From: Candidatus Desantisiibacteriota bacterium
Lineage (GTDB): Bacteria > JACRDZ01
Length of the DNA: 9,343 bases
Direction of reading: 5' to 3'
Assembly: GCA_016209155.1 (NCBI GenBank)
Contig: JACQWU010000334.1
Location: 1-9,343, forward strand
In this document: one piece after another, positions 6,311 to 9,343 of the stretch
How positions within the stretch are numbered: position 1 is the stretch's first letter
Layout: each line of letters starts with the position of its first letter
The notes under the pieces: model-generated
Told to the model about the DNA's origin: nothing
The model's input: only the letters and a program-made list of their open reading frames with translations
Database searches by the model: none
Translations under genes and position numbers: made by a program

Positions 6311-6353
6311 AAAAATCATTAATTGAAAATTCTCAATAATACCAATGATTTTT
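6311..6353. repeat. Inverted repeat AAAAATCATT / AATGATTTTT upstream of the sigma-54 promoter
   Basis: Arms 6311-6320 and 6344-6353 are exact reverse complements with a nested ATTGA (6322-6326)/TCAAT (6332-6336) pair. The right arm ends four bases before the sigma-54 element. It may be a regulator site, a DNA-bending site or another worn repeat; the sequence does not decide. It does not resemble the NtrC consensus TGCACC-N5-GGTGCA closely. Confidence 0.45.
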
Positions 6354-6357
6354 AATT

Positions 6358-6373
6358 CGGCATGATAATTGCT
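6358..6373 (+). promoter_or_regulatory. Sigma-54 (RpoN) -24/-12 promoter of the amidotransferase-OMP-amt cluster
   Basis: CGGCATGATAATTGCT against the sigma-54 consensus TGGCACGRNNNTTGCW: GG at 6359-6360 and GC at 6371-6372 have the required spacing. All fixed positions match except the first T (C here) and the first C of CACG (T here). A start near 6384 gives a leader of about 25 nt before ATG 6409. The position directly upstream of a cluster with an ammonium channel supports RpoN/NtrC-type nitrogen control. No sigma-70 promoter of similar quality is seen here. Confidence 0.65.
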
Positions 6374-6408
6374 TATATATAAAGTGAAAGTTAAATTTAG
6401 AGGGAAAA

Positions 6409-7122
6409 ATGAAAATACATTACTTGCAGCACGTCAAATTTGAGAATTCAGGAAATATCGAAAAGTGGGCTTATAAAAAAGGTCATACAGTTTCAAAAAC
6501 ATTATTATTCAACACAGAAAGATTTCCAAAAATTAACGAATTTGATTGGCTCATAATAATGGGCGGTCCCATGAATATTTATGAGGAACATAAATACCCC
6601 TGGCTGAACAAGGAGAAAAAGTTTATTAAAAAAGCAATAGAAAATCAAAAAATAGTATTTGGAGTTTGTCTCGGTGCCCAGCTTATTGCTGATGTTCTTG
6701 GGGCGAAGGTGGTTCGTAATAAATATAAAGAAATAGGATGGTTTCCTGTTTCACTAACAGAGGAGGGAAAAAAATCAAATATATTTAGTGTGTTCCATGA
6801 TGAATTTATTGTTTTTCAATGGCATGGGGATACATTCACAATTCCAGCCGGCGCTGTAAGAATTGCTAAAAGTAAAGGGTGTGAAAATCAAGCTTTTGAA
6901 TATAACAATAGAGTATTTGGGCTGCAGTTTCATCTTGAGTCATCAGTAGAATCTATTAATAATCTCTTGATAAATTGCAGTAGTGAACTTGTCGAGGGCC
7001 CATTTATTCAACAGCCGCTTGAAATTCTTTCAAAGCTTAATAATTTGCAGGTTATCGAAAATAATATGAATTTAATGTTAGATAAAATTGAATATTTTTT
7101 TTTAAAAGGAGAAATAAAATGA
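6409..7122 (+). CDS. Class I glutamine amidotransferase (GMP synthase-like, stand-alone)
   Basis: A 237 aa cytoplasmic GATase1-fold protein related to the amidotransferase domain of GMP synthase (COG0518 type). Such domains hydrolyse glutamine and pass ammonia to a partner, or act on gamma-glutamyl compounds. Seen: 'DWLIIMGGPMNIYEE' 46-60 (oxyanion region), nucleophile Cys87 in 'FGVCLGAQLIADVLG' and the His175/Glu177 pair in 'GLQFHLESS', so the catalytic triad is complete. The tail 'ELVEGPFI' 193-200 resembles other stand-alone members. No ATP-pyrophosphatase or synthetase domain is attached and none is adjacent, so the substrate is unknown. It starts at ATG 6409 after GAGGG (6400-6404) and is the first gene behind the sigma-54 element. 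Its TGA overlaps the next gene's ATG (ATGA). Context suggests a role in nitrogen metabolism (inference). Confidence 0.88.
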   Translation: MKIHYLQHVKFENSGNIEKWAYKKGHTVSKTLLFNTERFPKINEFDWLIIMGGPMNIYEEHKYPWLNKEKKFIKKAIENQKIVFGVCLGAQLIADVLGAKVVRNKYKEIGWFPVSLTEEGKKSNIFSVFHDEFIVFQWHGDTFTIPAGAVRIAKSKGCENQAFEYNNRVFGLQFHLESSVESINNLLINCSSELVEGPFIQQPLEILSKLNNLQVIENNMNLMLDKIEYFFLKGEIK

Positions 7123-7817
7123 AAAAAATAAAATTATTTTTAATGGTATTTATGTTTTGCAGTATGCTTGTTAATGTTTGTTTTGCTACCCCATCAACAC
7201 AAATCTGGAATCCTTCAACGGATATTCAGGCAGAAAAAACATGGCATCTGGGGATTGATAATTATTTTTCTGTTCAGGATAATAAAGATAATCCGGTTGC
7301 CTTTCCGACAGATCTGGGACTGACTTACGGCCTGATAAAAAATTTGGAAATAGGTATTGATTTATTTTATCCGTCCGAGAATCCGCTATATTTAAATGCA
7401 AAATACGGAATCCCTGAAAAAGATCAAATACCCGCTTTTGCCGTAGGAGTATTCAATGTAGGGACAGAAAAAGATGTGACTGACTACAATATCGCATATG
7501 GAGTATTAAGCAAAACAATCAGTACTATTGGAAGATTGTCAGTGGGCGGCTACATTGGAAATGATAAATTACTGGTTGACGAAAAAGGGGAAAAGGCGAA
7601 TACCGGACTTATAGCCACATGGGATAAAACATTGAATGATAAGGTATGGGCCTCAATCGATTATGCTTCCGGTAATAGTTTTTATGGTTCTTTAACCCCC
7701 GGGTTTTCTTATACTTTTGCTCCAAATACAAGCATAATTTTTGGCTATACAATATATAACAATGATAAGTTAAACGTCAATAATACTTTCACAACACAGC
7801 TTGATATTAATTTTTAA
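7119..7817 (+). CDS. Small secreted beta-rich protein, probable outer-membrane beta-barrel
   Basis: A 232 aa protein I cannot name. A signal peptide is clear: 'MKKIK', a hydrophobic core, then 'CFA' 21-23 with likely cleavage before Thr24. The mature protein begins with a 'TQIWNPSTD' segment (27-35) and then shows alternating hydrophobic/polar strands with aromatic ends: 'LEIGIDLFYP', 'LYLNAKYGIP', 'RLSVGGYIGN', 'KVWASIDYASG', 'FYGSLTPGFSYTF', 'TSIIFGYTIYNN'. It ends in Phe after 'TTQLDIN', as expected for the C-terminal strand recognised by the BAM machinery. About 8-10 strands would fit the length. The start is fixed by the ATGA overlap with the amidotransferase stop and by AAGGAG just upstream. 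Position between an amidotransferase and an Amt channel suggests passage or sensing of ammonium or small amines (inference only). Confidence 0.75.
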   Translation: MKKIKLFLMVFMFCSMLVNVCFATPSTQIWNPSTDIQAEKTWHLGIDNYFSVQDNKDNPVAFPTDLGLTYGLIKNLEIGIDLFYPSENPLYLNAKYGIPEKDQIPAFAVGVFNVGTEKDVTDYNIAYGVLSKTISTIGRLSVGGYIGNDKLLVDEKGEKANTGLIATWDKTLNDKVWASIDYASGNSFYGSLTPGFSYTFAPNTSIIFGYTIYNNDKLNVNNTFTTQLDINF

Positions 7818-7867
7818 ATTTCATTAATGATATGTTCATTAAATTCAAAAAAAGGAGGTTGTTTATC

Positions 7868-9343
7868 ATGTGTAAAAAAATGTTATGTAAATGGATATTA
7901 ATGCTGGCAATGAGTTTGATAGTTATAATCATATCCATCCCTGTATTAGCGCAGGAGGCAGATCCAAGCGGTGCAAATACAGGTGTGGCAGGTGATGCGG
8001 GACTCACAGAAAAATCCACTCTTATCGATGTGGCAAATGCGGTTGGAAAAAATAGGGTAGCCATAAATATGGTATGGGTGCTTGTGACAGGATTTCTTGT
8101 AATGTTTATGCAGGCAGGATTTGCAATGGTAGAGACGGGACTTACCCGTGCTAAGAATGTGGCACATACCATGGCAATGAATTTTATGATTTATCCGCTC
8201 GGGATGCTGGGTTTTTATATCTGCGGATTTGCTTTTATGTTCGGAGGAGTAGGCGCACTCGGAACTGTAGGGGGATTTAGCGGGATGAATCAGGAATTCA
8301 CCATTAATCTTTTTGGAAAAAGTTTTGGGCTTTTTGGAACAAAAGGATTTTTTCTGTCAGGCGGTTATGATGTGGCAATATATGGTATTTTTCTTTTCCA
8401 GATGGTTTTTATGGATACTACAGCTACAATTCCAACAGGAGCGATGGCTGATAGGTGGAAATATTTATCCTTATTCATATACGGCTGGTTTGTAGGAACA
8501 ATTGTTTATCCAATTTATGGTAACTGGGTATGGGGCGGCGGATGGCTGGCATCTCTTGGAAAAAATTTTGCTCTTGGTCACGGGCATGTTGATTTTGCAG
8601 GTTCTTCGGTTGTTCATATGACCGGAGGTGTAATGGCTCTTATTGGGGCATGGATACTGGGCCCGCGCGTTGGAAAATATAATAAGGACGGGAGTCCAAA
8701 TGCTATTCCCGGACATAATTTACCCATGGCTGTTATTGGAACTTTTATTTTAGCTTTTGGATGGTTTGGTTTTAACCCTGGGTCAACTCTGGCGGGCGCG
8801 GATTTGCGTATAGCAGTTGCTGCCACAAATACAATGCTTGCATCCGCAACAGGCGCATTAGCTGCAACATTATGGATGTGGACAGTACGCGGCAATAAAC
8901 CCGATCCCAGTATGATGTGTAACGGAATGCTTGCAGGTCTTGTGGCAATTACCGCCCCATGCGCATTCGTTAATTCAATCAGCGCATGTATTATAGGACT
9001 TATTTCAGGGATATTGGTAATAGAAGCGGCATTTTTTGTTGAAAGAAAATTAAAAATTGATGATCCAGTCGGTGCGATCGCAGTGCATGGAGTTAACGGA
9101 GCATGGGGATGTCTTGCTTTAGGTTTATTTGCGGACGGTACTTACGGTGACGGATGGAACGGTGTTGCAGGAACTGTTAGAGGACTTTTTTATGGTGATG
9201 CCTCACAGTTTGTTGCTCAGAGTATTGGAGTGATAAGCAATATTATTTATGTCGGGATTTTATCACTGATTATTTTTAAATTAACCGATGTTTTGGTTGG
9301 AAATAGAGTTAAACCGTCTGAAGAAGTTATAGGGCTTGATATT
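7868..9343 (+). CDS. amtB: Ammonium transporter Amt/AmtB, 3' end outside window
   Basis: Inner-membrane ammonium channel, a trimer of 11-helix subunits that takes up NH4+/NH3. The 492 codons read to the window edge contain no stop. The last residues, 'VGNRVKPSEEVIGLDI', are near the family's usual C-terminus, so only about 10-30 codons should be missing. The N-terminus is a signal peptide (to about Ala28) followed by a polar stretch of about 35 residues. Key residues: Asp242 in 'DFAGSSVVHMTGG', twin pore histidines His250 and His407 ('AVHGVNGAWG'), 'GNWVWGGGWL' 218-227 and 'FQMVFMDTTATIPTGAMADR' 177-196 carrying the Phe-gate region. Start ATG 7868 has AAAGGAGG at 7851-7858. It lies 50 bp after the outer-membrane-like gene with no terminator between, so it likely shares the sigma-54 promoter. 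A PII gene (glnK) may follow outside the window. Confidence 0.95.
   Translation, partial: MCKKMLCKWILMLAMSLIVIIISIPVLAQEADPSGANTGVAGDAGLTEKSTLIDVANAVGKNRVAINMVWVLVTGFLVMFMQAGFAMVETGLTRAKNVAHTMAMNFMIYPLGMLGFYICGFAFMFGGVGALGTVGGFSGMNQEFTINLFGKSFGLFGTKGFFLSGGYDVAIYGIFLFQMVFMDTTATIPTGAMADRWKYLSLFIYGWFVGTIVYPIYGNWVWGGGWLASLGKNFALGHGHVDFAGSSVVHMTGGVMALIGAWILGPRVGKYNKDGSPNAIPGHNLPMAVIGTFILAFGWFGFNPGSTLAGADLRIAVAATNTMLASATGALAATLWMWTVRGNKPDPSMMCNGMLAGLVAITAPCAFVNSISACIIGLISGILVIEAAFFVERKLKIDDPVGAIAVHGVNGAWGCLALGLFADGTYGDGWNGVAGTVRGLFYGDASQFVAQSIGVISNIIYVGILSLIIFKLTDVLVGNRVKPSEEVIGLDI

Larger units (their letters stand above)
5927..6408. other. Long divergent intergenic region with promoters and repeats
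   Basis: Between the divergent PEP-CTERM and amidotransferase genes. From left: leader hairpin 5947-5971, an alternating TATATAC/GTATATA inverted repeat near 6014-6035, the minus-strand promoter 6092-6121, a T-rich tract 6123-6139, the composite inverted repeat 6139-6262, an inverted repeat 6311-6353 and the sigma-54 promoter 6358-6373. No credible protein-coding frame is seen. Confidence 0.7.

Noticed and set aside
7820-7842. Direct repeat TTCATTAA (7820-7827 and 7835-7842) upstream of amtB as an operator
   Set aside because: The gap is very AT-rich, so short matches are expected by chance; no promoter is seen next to it.
7807-8895. Minus-strand open frames opposite amtB
   Set aside because: They are shadows of the Amt coding frame, which is continuous, has a strong ribosome site and keeps the pore histidines.

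Overview
The window looks like AT-rich chromosome from an uncultured Gram-negative bacterium. An MlaE-type permease, a lipoprotein thioredoxin, a beta-barrel-like secreted protein and a PEP-CTERM (exosortase-sorted) protein all imply an outer membrane and an exported surface layer. RNase J, a GuaB3-type IMP dehydrogenase homologue and dispersed GTCATTGCGAG...GAAGCAATCT palindromes remind me of Omnitrophota, Nitrospirota or Desulfobacterota-like genomes. The sequence alone does not settle the taxonomy. I see no tRNA, rRNA, CRISPR array, transposase or phage gene.

Region 1 (1-3320, plus strand) is a close-packed run: the 3' part of an RNase J gene (its 5' end lies outside the window), an MlaE/YrbE-type lipid ABC permease and a CBS-less GuaB3-type protein. 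The RNase J reading frame is broken near 1030, and about 25-30 residues of the usual linker are missing there. Region 2 (3326-6121, minus strand) holds two transcription units. One is a tlpA-like thioredoxin lipoprotein followed by thiG, with a good sigma-70-like promoter upstream. The other is a PEP-CTERM protein gene with its own promoter about 165 nt upstream and a terminator hairpin downstream. Palindromic repeats lie on both sides of this gene. thiG converges on guaB3 with only 5 bp between the stop codons.

Region 3 (6358-9343, plus strand) is the most coherent system. A near-consensus sigma-54 (-24/-12) element drives a tight cluster: a stand-alone class I glutamine amidotransferase, then (ATGA overlap) a small secreted beta-rich, probably outer-membrane protein, then an Amt/AmtB ammonium channel that runs off the window end. 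Sigma-54 control and an Amt channel point to nitrogen-limitation control (NtrC type). The likely picture is ammonium entry through the outer membrane protein and the Amt channel, with the amidotransferase acting on an unknown glutamine-linked substrate. The outer membrane and amidotransferase roles are inference.

The two long non-coding stretches are 4667-4993 (promoter, terminator, two palindromes) and 5927-6408 (structured leader and promoter of the PEP-CTERM gene, a composite inverted repeat, a second inverted repeat and the sigma-54 promoter).
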